From Paracoccaceae bacterium (GTDB taxonomy: Bacteria > Pseudomonadota > Alphaproteobacteria > Rhodobacterales > Rhodobacteraceae), in NCBI GenBank assembly GCA_030066905.1, contig JASJAR010000041.1:1-60586 (forward strand): DNA of 60,586 nucleotides. The letters are read 5' to 3'. Under the pieces are notes generated by a model that saw only the letters and a list, made by a program, of their open reading frames with translations, had not been told where the DNA came from and ran no database searches. The position numbers were made by a program, and so were the translations under genes. Below, in pieces: positions 35,544-46,023 of the stretch (the first letter of the stretch is position 1; each line of letters begins with the position of its first letter).

Positions 35544-35897
35544 ATGCGCATGACCGAGGTTGAATTCTCAGAGGCCAGACCGGTCGAGGGCTACGGCCCC
35601 GGCTTCTTCCGGATCGGCGGCGAGGTGTATGAGGGCGCGGTGCGCGTACTGCCCTCGGGCGTCGCCCCCTGGGGCGGGACGGACGATACTGCCGACCTCC
35701 TTGCCGCCGCCGGCGAGATCGACGTCCTCTTCGTCGGCACAGGGGCGGAAATCGCGCCGGTCCCGGCCGCCTTCCGCACGGCATTGGAGGCGGCAGGGGT
35801 CGGTGTCGAGGCGATGGCTTCGCCGGCCGCCTGCCGCACCTACAACGTCCTTTTGTCCGAGGGCCGCCGGGTCGGCCTCGCGCTCCTGCCGGTCTGA
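35544..35897 (+). CDS. Mth938-like domain protein
   Basis: 117-residue soluble protein of the Mth938/NDUFAF3-like fold. Seen: FFRIGGEVYEGAVRVLPSGVAPW, split here as GEVYEGAVRVLPSGVAPW, then IDVLFVGTGAEIAPVPAAFR and VEAMASPAACRTYNVLLSEGR; the closing segment with ACRTYNVL is typical. The eukaryotic relative assists complex I assembly, but bacterial function is unknown. Commonly located downstream of secF in alphaproteobacteria, as here (secF-TauE-Mth938), so the order itself supports the call. The start ATG at 35544 follows GAGGACGCCGAG. Confidence 0.85.
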   Translation: MRMTEVEFSEARPVEGYGPGFFRIGGEVYEGAVRVLPSGVAPWGGTDDTADLLAAAGEIDVLFVGTGAEIAPVPAAFRTALEAAGVGVEAMASPAACRTYNVLLSEGRRVGLALLPV

Positions 35898-35981
35898 CGG
35901 GCTGCCCATGCCGCTTTTCGCCGAGAAGACACTGCGCCTTCGGCCGACCCGACCCTTCGGTCGAAGGACCGGCTTCCGCCG

Positions 35982-36596
35982 ATGGTGACACTCGCGGTCG
36001 AGACCCTTGCCGTCTCCCGGGGCGGACTGCCGCTTCTTGAGGGCCTGAGTTTCGGGGTCGCGGGGGGGGAGGCCCTGATCCTGCGCGGCCCCAACGGGTC
36101 GGGCAAGACGACGCTTCTGCGGACCCTCGCGGGGCTCCAGCCGGCCGATGCCGGCCATATCGCCCCGGGCCCCGAGGCGCTGGCCTATGCCGCCCATGCC
36201 GACGGGCTGAAGCCGACCCTGACCGTGGCCGAAAACCTCTCCTTCTGGGCGGCGATGTTCGGAGCCCGCGCCATCGACGCGGCCCTCGATGCGTTCGATC
36301 TCGGCCCCTTGCGCGACCGGCCGGCCGCAAGCCTCTCGGCGGGCCAGAAGCGGCGGGTGGGGCTTGCGCGGCTTCTCGTCACCGGGCGCCCCGTCTGGCT
36401 CCTCGACGAGCCCACGGTCTCCCTCGACACCGCCGCCACCGCCGCCTTCGCCGATGTCGTCCGCGCCCATCTTGCCCGCGGCGGTGCGGCGCTGATCGCC
36501 ACCCATATCGATCTCGGCCTCGACGCCCCGGTGCTCGATGTCGCCCGCTTCCGTGCCACCGCCCCGGCGGACAGGTTCGGCGCGGCCTGGGCGTGA
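35982..36596 (+). CDS. ccmA: Heme exporter ATP-binding protein CcmA
   Basis: 204-residue ABC ATPase powering release of holo-CcmE in cytochrome c maturation. Walker [12 protein letters not shown] (residues ~36-46), signature [15 protein letters not shown], Walker [13 protein letters not shown] and the H-loop ATHIDL are intact. First gene of ccmABCDG. The ATG at 35982 lies 84 bp after the Mth938 stop; a 26-codon ORF and a hairpin occupy this gap (see findings). An internal start at 36000 or so is not needed. Confidence 0.94.
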   Translation: MVTLAVETLAVSRGGLPLLEGLSFGVAGGEALILRGPNGSGKTTLLRTLAGLQPADAGHIAPGPEALAYAAHADGLKPTLTVAENLSFWAAMFGARAIDAALDAFDLGPLRDRPAASLSAGQKRRVGLARLLVTGRPVWLLDEPTVSLDTAATAAFADVVRAHLARGGAALIATHIDLGLDAPVLDVARFRATAPADRFGAAWA

Positions 36597-36609
36597 GCGG
36601 GGCCGCCCG

Positions 36610-37266
36610 ATGCTAGCGCTCTTCGCCCGCGACCTGGCGCTTGCGATCCGCGCCGGCGGCGGCTTCGGCCTGGCGCTGGCGTTTTTCCTGATCCTCGTCA
36701 CGCTCGTGCCTTTCGGTGTCGGCCCCTTGCCGGAGCTTCTCTCCCGGATCGCGCCGGGCATCCTCTGGGTCGGCGCGCTTCTCGCCTCGCTCCTCTCGCT
36801 CGACCGGATCTTCGCGCTCGACCGGGAGGACGGCTCGCTCGATCTTCTGGCCACCGCCCCGATCCCCCTCGAAGCCGTCGCACTGGCCAAGGCCGCTGCC
36901 CATTGGGTGACCACGGGCCTGCCGCTCACCCTCGCGGCACCTGTGCTTGGCGTGCTTTTGAACCTCCCCGCGCCGGGCCATTTGTGGCTCCTTGTCAGCC
37001 TCGCGCTCGGCACGCCGGCGCTGTCGATGATCGGCACCTTCGGTGCGGCCCTCACCGTCGGGCTCAAACGCGGCGGGCTCCTCTTGTCGCTTCTGGTCCT
37101 GCCGCTTTACGTTCCGACGCTCATCTTCGGCGCCGAGGCGGTGGCGCGCGGGGTCGCGGGGCAGGACGCGACAACGCCGCTCCTTCTTCAGGGCGCGATC
37201 ACCGCAGGCGCGCTGGCGATCCTCCCCTTCGCCGCGGCGGCGGCACTGCGCATCAACCTGCGCTGA
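36610..37266 (+). CDS. ccmB: Heme exporter protein CcmB
   Basis: 218-residue inner-membrane permease of the CcmABCD complex, with six helices. It begins MLALFARDLALAIRAGGGF and contains LSLDRIFALDREDGSLDLL, the conserved region that defines CcmB, and SLLVLPLYVPTLIFGAEAV in helix 5. Start 36610 is 13 bp after the ccmA stop; the longer upstream frame is unconvincing. Eighty-five bp separate it from ccmC. Confidence 0.93.
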   Translation: MLALFARDLALAIRAGGGFGLALAFFLILVTLVPFGVGPLPELLSRIAPGILWVGALLASLLSLDRIFALDREDGSLDLLATAPIPLEAVALAKAAAHWVTTGLPLTLAAPVLGVLLNLPAPGHLWLLVSLALGTPALSMIGTFGAALTVGLKRGGLLLSLLVLPLYVPTLIFGAEAVARGVAGQDATTPLLLQGAITAGALAILPFAAAAALRINLR

Positions 37267-37351
37267 CGGCTCCGTTCGCCCCCGCCCCGCGTCAATCTGC
37301 ACCGAGCTCCGGTGCGGAGGGTGACTTGAGCGCGGCCCGACCCGCGTCTAG

Positions 37352-38089
37352 ATGTCTCCCATGCAGTTCTGGGAGTTCGCCAACCCTCGTGTCTTCATGG
37401 GCTGGACGGCCCGCGTCGTGCCCTGGACCTTCGGGCTCGCGGCGGCAACGCTCGCGGTGGGCCTCGTCTGGGGCTTCTTCTTCACGCCCGACGACTTCCG
37501 CCAGGGCTCGACGGTGAAGATCATCTATCTCCACGTCCCCTCGGCCTTCATGGCCATCAACGCCTGGATGATGATGCTCGTCGCCTCGCTCATATGGCTC
37601 ATCCGCCGCCATCATGTCTCGGCCCTGGCCGCCAAGGCCGCGGCCCCGGTGGGTATCACGATGACCCTCATCGCGCTTTTCACCGGGGCGATCTGGGGCC
37701 AGCCGATGTGGGGCACCTGGTGGGTCTGGGACCCGCGGCTGACCTCGTTCCTGATCCTCTTTCTGTTCTATCTCGGCTACATCGCCCTCTGGACAGCCAT
37801 CGAGGACCCCGACACCGCGGCGGACCTCACGAGTGTGCTCTGCCTCGTCGGCTCGGTCTTTGCACTTTTGTCGCGCTATGCGGTGCTCTTCTGGAACCAG
37901 GGTCTTCATCAGGGGGCGTCGCTGTCGCTCGATGCCGAGGAGAACATCTCGGACGTGTTCTGGGTGCCGCTCGTGGTTTCTATCACCGGCTTCGTGCTCC
38001 TCTTCGTCGCGCTTGTGCTTTACCGCACCCGCACCGAAATCGGCGCCCGGCGGCTCTATGCCCTCACACTCAGGGAGCGGATGGCATGA
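37352..38089 (+). CDS. ccmC: Heme transporter CcmC
   Basis: 245-residue membrane protein that presents heme to CcmE. Six helices; the hallmark tryptophan-rich loop is WGTWWVWDPRLTS (~126-138). The two flanking heme-ligand histidines are in IYLHVPSAFMAINAWMMM and NQGLHQGASLS. Start could be ATG 37352 or ATG 37361 (MQFWEFANPRVF); the first is kept because GTCTAG rather than a strong Shine-Dalgarno precedes both. Overlaps ccmD. Confidence 0.95.
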   Translation: MSPMQFWEFANPRVFMGWTARVVPWTFGLAAATLAVGLVWGFFFTPDDFRQGSTVKIIYLHVPSAFMAINAWMMMLVASLIWLIRRHHVSALAAKAAAPVGITMTLIALFTGAIWGQPMWGTWWVWDPRLTSFLILFLFYLGYIALWTAIEDPDTAADLTSVLCLVGSVFALLSRYAVLFWNQGLHQGASLSLDAEENISDVFWVPLVVSITGFVLLFVALVLYRTRTEIGARRLYALTLRERMA

Positions 38090-38241
38090 TGCCCGACCTC
38101 GGAGCCTACGCCGTTGAGGTGAGCCTCGCCTATGGGGTGTCGCTGACGCTTCTCGTCGCCATCGTCGCGCTGAGCGTTCTGCGCGCCCGCCGCGTGGCCC
38201 GCGACCTCGAGGCCGCAGAGGCCCGGAAGGGGGCGCGATGA
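38086..38241 (+). CDS. ccmD: Heme exporter protein CcmD
   Basis: 51-residue single-helix protein stabilising the CcmABC-CcmE complex. One membrane segment (~15-32, AYGVSLTLLVAIVALSVL) is followed by a basic, Arg-rich cytoplasmic end (RARRVARDLEAAEA). Two adjacent ATGs (38086 and 38089) could start it; the first overlaps the ccmC stop by 4 nt. Ends inside the ccmG start (ATGA). Confidence 0.88.
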   Translation: MMPDLGAYAVEVSLAYGVSLTLLVAIVALSVLRARRVARDLEAAEARKGAR

Positions 38242-38789
38242 AGGTCAAGCCCCTGGCCCTGATCCCCGTCGCCGTCTTCGCGGTCTTTGCGGGCCTTGCG
38301 CTGTCGGGGATGTTTCGCGAAGACCCCGATGCGCTGCCTTCGGCGCGGGAGGGGCAGGTGGCCCCGGCGCTGACCCTGGGCGACCTCGCCGCCAAGCCCG
38401 GGTTCGATGCCGAAATGCTGAGCGCGCCTGGGGTGAAACTCGTGAACTTCTGGGCGTCCTGGTGCGCGCCTTGCCGGGTCGAGCACCCCAATCTCGAAGC
38501 GCTGGCCGCCGAAGGGCTCACGATCTACGGGATCAACTACAAAGACGACCCCGCAAAGGCGCTCGCGTTCCTCGAAGAACTGGGCGACCCCTATGCCGGG
38601 ATCGGCACGGACGAACGCGGCCGCACTGCGCTCGACTGGGGCGTCTACGGCGTGCCGGAAACCTACGTGATCGACGGCGAGGGCAGGGTGGTCCTGCGGT
38701 TTGCAGGGCCCGTGACCCGGCGCGCGCTCGAAGACCGTATTCGCCCGGCCATCGAAGCGGCGGCGACAGAGGCTACGGCTCGGAACTAA
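38238..38789 (+). CDS. ccmG: Thiol:disulfide interchange protein CcmG (DsbE)
   Basis: 183-residue membrane-anchored thioredoxin-fold protein that keeps the apocytochrome CXXCH cysteines reduced. Anchor helix ~5-22 (ALIPVAVFAVFAGLALSG); active site WASWCAPCRVEHPN with both cysteines; further family marks YGINYKDDPAKALAFL, GVYGVPETYVID and the cis-proline in GVPET. Last gene of ccmABCDG; overlaps ccmD by 4 nt. CcmE, CcmF and CcmH are not in the window. Confidence 0.95.
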   Translation: MKVKPLALIPVAVFAVFAGLALSGMFREDPDALPSAREGQVAPALTLGDLAAKPGFDAEMLSAPGVKLVNFWASWCAPCRVEHPNLEALAAEGLTIYGINYKDDPAKALAFLEELGDPYAGIGTDERGRTALDWGVYGVPETYVIDGEGRVVLRFAGPVTRRALEDRIRPAIEAAATEATARN

Positions 38790-38791
38790 GT

Positions 38792-38875
38792 CCCCACGCC
38801 CCGGGCTTGACCCGGGGCCCCGATCCACCGGAGCGACCGGCGGGTCGAGGTCCCGGGTCAGGCCCGGGACGGGGC
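38792..38875. repeat. Two-palindrome intergenic element after ccmG
   Basis: CCCCGGGCTTGACCCGGGG (38799-38817) and TCCCGGGTCAGGCCCGGGA (38851-38869) flank the spacer CACCGGAGCGACCGGC. Starts 3 bp after the ccmG stop, so it will be in its mRNA 3' end and could act as a terminator-like or protective structure. Confidence 0.85.
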
Positions 38876-38893
38876 CACCCCCCCCCGCGCCCG

Positions 38894-39013
38894 CTACCCG
38901 AGAAACGGCAGTGTGCAGCAGGCGATGAAGATCGCCGTTTCGAAGGGCGGCAACCCCTCCGGCAGGATACGCAAAAGTCTCCGCAACACAGCGGATGGCA
39001 GGTCGATACTCAT
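38894..39013 (-). CDS. Possible 39-residue small membrane protein
   Basis: Minus-strand ORF from ATG at 39013 to TAG at 38894. The protein has an amphipathic basic N-terminal half (SAVLRRLLRILPEGLPP) and a hydrophobic end (FETAIFIACCTLPFLG). Purine-rich GGGGGC lies upstream but spacing is imperfect. It has protein-like amino-acid order and lies in an otherwise empty gap, but at this length a chance ORF cannot be excluded. The remaining stretch 39014-39176 shows nothing I recognise. Confidence 0.3.
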   Translation of the reverse strand: MSIDLPSAVLRRLLRILPEGLPPFETAIFIACCTLPFLG

Positions 39014-39176
39014 AACAGCCCCCATGGCACCAGCACCTTAAGCAATGCCGAACGGGTGCGGGCTTGGCGAGGAAACAAATCGGTGCGCACGCCGACTGTG
39101 GGCTGGGCTCAACAATCCCTTCAGAGCGCGACAATCGTCACCGATTCGGAAACGCAGGCAATGCCCTCGCGGGAAA

Positions 39177-39203
39177 GGAAAAACCCCGGGCATCGCCGGG
39201 GCT
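39177..39203 (-). terminator. Intrinsic terminator of acnA
   Basis: Read on the minus strand, CCCCGG and CCGGGG form a stem around a CGATGC loop, followed by TTTTTCC. It lies about 12 bp after the acnA stop codon. Confidence 0.75.
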
Positions 39204-39214
39204 CTCCTCAGACC

Positions 39215-41926
<2,712 letters not shown>

Positions 41927-42004
41927 GGAGGCACTCCTTGGGCTGGCGCTTTTGGCGGGTGTCACGGCTGCAATACTGCCCCAGCCGCACATGCCGCAAG
42001 GGGG

Positions 42005-42024
42005 TGCGGCAAAATGTATACCAT
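42005..42024. promoter_or_regulatory. Possible GTATAC-centred operator between acnA and DUF1223
   Basis: ATGTATACCAT is a near-palindrome centred on GTATAC, in the 220-bp divergent gap between acnA and the DUF1223 gene. GTATAC-centred palindromes are typical of GntR-family operators, but no such regulator is adjacent and the assignment is tentative. Confidence 0.25.
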
Positions 42025-42071
42025 TGTGCACCGAACGTCGAGGGCCCGCGTGAAAGGCATGTCTGTAACGC

Positions 42072-42128
42072 CCTCTCGCAAAACCTTGATTAGCCAAGGC
42101 TGGGCGAAATCTCTACCTGCGAGAGGGT
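42072..42128 (+). promoter_or_regulatory. Long inverted repeat just upstream of the DUF1223 gene
   Basis: CCCTCTCGCA at 42072-42081 pairs perfectly with TGCGAGAGGG at 42119-42128, enclosing a smaller hairpin CCTTG/CAAGG at about 42085-42099. The right arm ends 18 nt before the ATG at 42147. It could fold as a 57-nt structured leader in the mRNA or serve as a protein-binding palindrome. Confidence 0.5.
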
Positions 42129-42146
42129 AGAAACCGGAGCCTGACG

Positions 42147-42842
42147 ATGCTGACGCGGACCCTCTTTGCCGTCACCCTGCTGCTCGCGGCCGCGGGCCTT
42201 GCCCGTGCGGACCAGGTGGTGGTCGTCGAGCTCTATACGTCCCAGGGCTGCTCCTCCTGCCCGCCGGCGGATGCGCTGATGGGCCAGCTCGCCGAGCGCG
42301 ACAACATCATCGGCCTCGCCCTCCATGTCGATTATTGGGACTATATCGGCTGGGAAGACGATTTCGCCGACCCAGCCCATACGACCCGTCAGCGCGCCTA
42401 TGCCCGGGCCAAGGGCAAAAAGATGATCTACACCCCGCAGATGGTCGTGCAGGGCGAGACCCATATCGTCGGCACCAAGCCGATGGATCTGATGGACGCG
42501 CTGGAGGCCCACAGCGAGGTCCGTGCGCCGGTATCGGTCCTTCTCGAACGCTCGGGCGACAGGGTCGAACTCGTCGCCCGGGCCGAGGCGCGGGTGCCGC
42601 GCGACATGGTGGTGCAGATCGTCACCTATATCCCGCGCGCGACGCGCGAGATCCGCCGGGGCGAGAATGCGGGGCGGACGCTGACCTATCACAACATCGT
42701 CGATGCCTGGCGCACGATCGGCACCTGGAACGGAACGGGCGTCTACCGCGCCGCGATGCGCCTGCCCGAAGACCGCCCGGTGGTGGCCATCGTCCAGGCT
42801 CCCGAACAGGGCCCGGTGCTCGGCGCGGCGCGGCTCCGGTAG
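42147..42842 (+). CDS. DUF1223 family periplasmic thioredoxin-like protein
   Basis: 231-residue secreted protein: signal peptide ~1-21 (LFAVTLLLAAAGLARA), then ELYTSQGCSSCPPADALMGQ with a CXXC pair as in thioredoxin-like folds, and HVDYWDYIGWEDDFADP, which is a strong DUF1223 signature. Further family segment YTPQMVVQGETHIVG. The domain is regarded as periplasmic; its substrate is not known to me. Preceded by a strong inverted repeat in the leader. Reads away from acnA. The 300 bp after the stop contain only a degenerate repeat. Confidence 0.88.
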   Translation: MLTRTLFAVTLLLAAAGLARADQVVVVELYTSQGCSSCPPADALMGQLAERDNIIGLALHVDYWDYIGWEDDFADPAHTTRQRAYARAKGKKMIYTPQMVVQGETHIVGTKPMDLMDALEAHSEVRAPVSVLLERSGDRVELVARAEARVPRDMVVQIVTYIPRATREIRRGENAGRTLTYHNIVDAWRTIGTWNGTGVYRAAMRLPEDRPVVAIVQAPEQGPVLGAARLR

Positions 42843-42955
42843 GCCCCGGCGCAGGGCTCGGTCCACCTTTGTGGCTCCGGCCGCGAGCAACGCATCACAG
42901 CGGAGCGACGGGCGGCGTCGATGCCGAGGGGCGCTGCGGCGATGCCGGGAGGATC

Positions 42956-43037
42956 CGGCCCCGGGCTTGACCCACCGGCCCCCGATCCCGTGGAGACCCG
43001 GGGCAACCCGAGCTTGCGGGGCGAGCCCGCGACGCGG
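42956..43037. repeat. Degenerate two-palindrome element
   Basis: CCCCGGGCTTGACCC and CCCGGGGCAACCCGAGC retain half of each palindrome, and the GACGCGGAC end matches intact copies, but several positions have drifted so stems are imperfect. The rest of the gap 42843-43162 shows no gene. Confidence 0.55.
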
Positions 43038-43162
43038 ACATGGCGGACCGCCCGCCCGCCCGATCCGTGGCCCGGTTCATCGCTCGGGGGAAGCTCCTCT
43101 CCGGCGCCGGGTTTCACGGTCGCACATTCCGTCGAAGCGACCCGCCCCCCTTAAGACCCCCG

Positions 43163-44077
43163 TCAGACCCGCGCGCCCGGCGCGGCGAGGGGCCGGTACC
43201 GCTCGGGGCGCCAGCGCGCCTCGGCCCAGAAAAACTGCTCCATGAATTCCGAGGCCGCCTCCTCGACCGCGCCCTGATAGGCCTGCATCATCTCGCCGGG
43301 TCGCCCGTGGACGACCGGGGCGGCGAGCCAGACGCCGAACCGCCCGTCCCGGCGCCTCAGCGCGAAGGCCGGGATCAGTTCGGCATGCTGGCGCAGCGCC
43401 GCACTGGCGGCGAAGACCGGGGTCCGGACCCGGGCCCCGAAGAGCAGCACCGGCGCCCCGGTATCGGTCAGCCGGTCGCCCTGCAACACCGCAAGGCCGC
43501 CCGCTCCGAGATGGGCTTCCAGCGCCGCCCGGCCGGCCTCGGTGTCGGGAAACCGCAGCCCCCCCAGCGTCCTGCGCGCGGTTTCGATGCGGCATGCCAG
43601 GGCCCCCCGGGGGGCGTCGGCCGCCAGGGCCGCGGCCGCGAGCCCCCGGCCGGCCAGCGCCAGGACGAGCGCGTCGGGATTGCCGATCTCGGCGGTAATA
43701 AGCGCGACGCCGCGGCCGTCGAGCCGTGCGTCCTTCAGCGCCTCGACACCCGGTCCGGCCACCGGCGTATGCAGAAGCGCCTTGCGGAAGGCGTCGGGCG
43801 AAAAGAGCTCGGCGAGGCTCAGGCCGGCATTGGTGCCCGCCGCCCGGGCGAGGCGCCACCGGACCCGCCGGGGCAGATCGGGCCGGACGAGGGCGAGGTT
43901 GCGCCGCACCATTCCCGGCCAGCCGAAGAGCGGCGCGGCAAGCCAGCGCATCACCGCGCCGAGGATTCGGCGCCGCTGGGCAAGGTCCTTGTCGTCGGTG
44001 GCCGCGAGCGCCTTCAGGACGACCCGCTCGGCCAGCCGGTCGGTCAGGGATGCGTCGACATCGTCGAGTTCGGGCAA
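43163..44077 (-). CDS. Divergent LpxL-family lysophospholipid acyltransferase
   Basis: 304-residue protein of the lipid A biosynthesis acyltransferase (LpxL/HtrB) family by overall pattern: MVRRNLALVRPDLP, GRGVALITAEIGNPDAL, LAVLQGDRLTDTGAPVLLFGAR, RTPVFAASAALRQHAELIPAF and the C-terminal FFWAEARWRPERYRPL. The catalytic HX4(D/E) box is altered: where the family has H, here stands Glu130 (E-I-G-N-P-D, acidic partner D135), and the usual C-terminal His-Arg pair is also replaced (WAEARW). It may be inactive as an acyltransferase or use a different chemistry. Located just downstream (same strand) of fliG, with 39 bp between. Confidence 0.75.
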   Translation of the reverse strand: MPELDDVDASLTDRLAERVVLKALAATDDKDLAQRRRILGAVMRWLAAPLFGWPGMVRRNLALVRPDLPRRVRWRLARAAGTNAGLSLAELFSPDAFRKALLHTPVAGPGVEALKDARLDGRGVALITAEIGNPDALVLALAGRGLAAAALAADAPRGALACRIETARRTLGGLRFPDTEAGRAALEAHLGAGGLAVLQGDRLTDTGAPVLLFGARVRTPVFAASAALRQHAELIPAFALRRRDGRFGVWLAAPVVHGRPGEMMQAYQGAVEEAASEFMEQFFWAEARWRPERYRPLAAPGARV

Positions 44078-44116
44078 TGAGGTTCCTCGTTCCCGGGCCC
44101 CCCGGCTACCGAAGCG

Positions 44117-45196
44117 CTATTCGTCCTCGACGGTCAAGAAAATTTCGCCCGCCGCTTCGAGGTCGCGGATCACCGAAACGACCGCCGACATCGCCGCTTC
44201 GCCGTCGGCGGCGGAGACATCCGCCTTTTCGGCCGCCTCGGTCTTGATGTTGTCGGCCATCCGCTGGGAGATGTTGGCGAGGATGAACTCCGCCGCCGCG
44301 GCGTCCTTGCCGGCGGCGGCGGCCACGGCCACCACCAGCACACCCTGATCGACCTCGCGCAGCACGCGGGGGATGTCCCGCGCCGCCACCCGGCCGGGGA
44401 TGTTGGCGAAGGTGAAGATGGCTTTTTTCACCTCTTCCGCGAAGGCCTTGTCGGTCTCTTCGAGCCCCGCCAGAACGTCGTCGCGGGTCCCGGCCGTGGA
44501 GTAGTTGAGGATCGCGCCCACCCGCGCCACGGGCGCGTCGTCGAACGCCTGCACCGGCCGGGCGTCAAGCTCGTCGGCCAGCGAGACGCCGATCCGCCGG
44601 ACGGTCGGCGGAGCTATAGCGCCGATCTGGCTGACCGAATAGGCGATGCGGCGCGCGAGCGGCCCGGGCAGCCGGCCGAGCAGCGCCGCCGCCGTCGAAA
44701 CCTTGAGCTTGGAGAGGATGACGGCGGCCACCTCGACGCTTTCGCGTTCGAGGATCGGCAGCAGCCGCTCCTCGTCGACGCCCTGGAGCACCTCCCAGGG
44801 GTCGCCGTCGAAATCGACCCCCGCCTGGTTTCTGAGTTTCGCCGCCGCCGTGGGCGTCAGGCTGTCGCCCATGATGCCGAGCGCCCCTTCGAGCCCGTCG
44901 GGGAACTGGAGGCCGATGGCATCGATCTCGCCGAGAAATTCCTCGACCACGGCCTCCAGCGTTGCATGGTTGATATGGCGCAGCCCCGTCATTTCCTGGG
45001 TCAGCGCCAGTTGCACCTCGTCCGGCAGGCGCTTGAGGGACACCTTGACCCCCTCGGCCAGCAGGAAACGCACGATCACGGCCGCCTTCTGCGGCTTGGT
45101 CAGGCGCTGCACGGGCCCCGCGGCCGGCGCCCCCCGCGAGGGCGGCGCGAGATCGGGAAGATCGGCGAGGGAGGGAAGCGACAGGTCGTTGGGCAT
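44117..45196 (-). CDS. fliG: Flagellar motor switch protein FliG
   Basis: 359-residue component of the flagellar C-ring that contacts the stator. N-terminal domain ~30-110 (RLTKPQKAAVIVRFLLAEGV), middle domain ~140-245 (LPILERESVEVAAVILSKL, LPGPLARRIAYSVSQIG) and C-terminal domain ~250-355 (EEVKKAIFTFANIPGRVAAR, DIPRVLREVDQGVLVVAVAA) carrying the charged torque helix. The EHPQ-type motif is not conserved. Start MPNDLSLPSLADLP at 45196. No other flagellar gene is in the window; an isolated fliG is common in this order of bacteria. Confidence 0.85.
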   Translation of the reverse strand: MPNDLSLPSLADLPDLAPPSRGAPAAGPVQRLTKPQKAAVIVRFLLAEGVKVSLKRLPDEVQLALTQEMTGLRHINHATLEAVVEEFLGEIDAIGLQFPDGLEGALGIMGDSLTPTAAAKLRNQAGVDFDGDPWEVLQGVDEERLLPILERESVEVAAVILSKLKVSTAAALLGRLPGPLARRIAYSVSQIGAIAPPTVRRIGVSLADELDARPVQAFDDAPVARVGAILNYSTAGTRDDVLAGLEETDKAFAEEVKKAIFTFANIPGRVAARDIPRVLREVDQGVLVVAVAAAAGKDAAAAEFILANISQRMADNIKTEAAEKADVSAADGEAAMSAVVSVIRDLEAAGEIFLTVEDE

Positions 45197-45261
45197 CGGC
45201 TCAAAGGCGTTCGGTTGCCGCCACCCTGCCAGAGAGCGGTTAATGCGACGCGAATGGCGAC

Positions 45262-45795
45262 CTAATAGGCCGGCCCCTCGCCGGCGGCGAGCGCCAGACG
45301 CAGGGCCGTCTCCGCCCAGGTGTTGCGCCCGCCACGCGCGCGGATTTCCGACAATTGCGCCCGGGCCCCGGCGCGGTCGCCCATCGCCAGAAGACCCTGG
45401 CCGAGATAGGACCGCGCCCCGAAATTGCCGGGGTCGGCGGCAAGTGCGGCAGCGTAATACTCCGCCGCCTCCGGCCAGTTCCCCGTCTGGCGGGCAACGA
45501 AACCGCGATAGGTCAGAACCCCGCTCGCAGTCTGGTCGCCGATGGCCCCGAGCGCGGCGAGGGCGTCCGCGTAGCGGCCGGCATAAGCCAGTTCGCGTGC
45601 GGCCCCGAAGAGCGCGGGACTGTCCAGCGCCGCCTCCTGCGGCAGAACGCAGGCGCCCGCCTCGGCATCCCAGATCCGGCCCTCCTCGCAGACCGTCGTC
45701 GTCTCCGTAGGGGTCGGCGGCGCGTCCTCGCCCGGCCCCACCGCGAGGGCCGGGACGGCGGTCAGAAGAAAGGCGGCAAGGGAAGGGGCTTTCAC
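45262..45795 (-). CDS. Secreted TPR-repeat protein
   Basis: 177-residue exported protein. The start is taken as GTG at 45795 (VKAPSLAAFLLTAVPALA), with GGGAG 6 nt upstream; the TTG two codons earlier is possible. After the signal peptide comes a short cysteine pair module (VCEEGRIWDAEAGACVLP, residues ~38-55) that resembles the adjacent 54-residue protein. Then follow three TPR-like helices (ELAYAGRYADALAALG, RQTGNWPEAAEYYAAAL, LGQGLLAMGDRAGARAQL). Probably a periplasmic scaffold or assembly factor. Separated from the upstream small gene by an intrinsic terminator. Confidence 0.75.
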   Translation of the reverse strand: MKAPSLAAFLLTAVPALAVGPGEDAPPTPTETTTVCEEGRIWDAEAGACVLPQEAALDSPALFGAARELAYAGRYADALAALGAIGDQTASGVLTYRGFVARQTGNWPEAAEYYAAALAADPGNFGARSYLGQGLLAMGDRAGARAQLSEIRARGGRNTWAETALRLALAAGEGPAY

Positions 45796-45809
45796 GGTCA
45801 ACTCCCACG

Positions 45810-45835
45810 AAAAAAGGGCGGCGCGCCCGCCGCCC
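45810..45835 (-). terminator. Intrinsic terminator between the 54-aa protein and the TPR protein
   Basis: On the minus strand GGGCGGC and GCCGCCC form a stem around GGGCGC, followed by a run of six T. The TPR gene's Shine-Dalgarno lies only a few nt beyond the T-run, so read-through rather than a separate promoter may express that gene. Confidence 0.8.
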
Positions 45836-45858
45836 AATGTTTGCACGAGGGGTTCGGC

Positions 45859-46023
45859 CTAGCTCGACGCGACCGGCACGCAGGCCCGCGTGTCGGCATC
45901 GTAAACCGTGCCATCCGCGCAGCTCATCTGCGCCGTTGTGGTGTGGTCGTAGCCCGCACAACCCATGGCGAACGCAAGGCCCGGCAGGACGGTAAGGGCA
46001 AGGGCCGTCAGAAGGGTTTTCAT
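45859..46023 (-). CDS. Small secreted protein with a Cys-paired motif
   Basis: 54-residue ORF: signal peptide MKTLLTALALTVLPGLAFA (1-19), then a mature peptide of about 35 residues with three cysteines (GCAGYDH, MSCADGTVYDADTRACVPVA). The last segment matches the cysteine module of the next gene (C-x-x-G-x-hydrophobic-aromatic-D-A-acidic-x-x-A-C-V). CCTTTC precedes the ATG with weak SD. Function unknown; such peptides occur beside purB in related genomes as far as I recall, and are sometimes mislabelled adenylosuccinate lyase. Confidence 0.7.
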   Translation of the reverse strand: MKTLLTALALTVLPGLAFAMGCAGYDHTTTAQMSCADGTVYDADTRACVPVASS

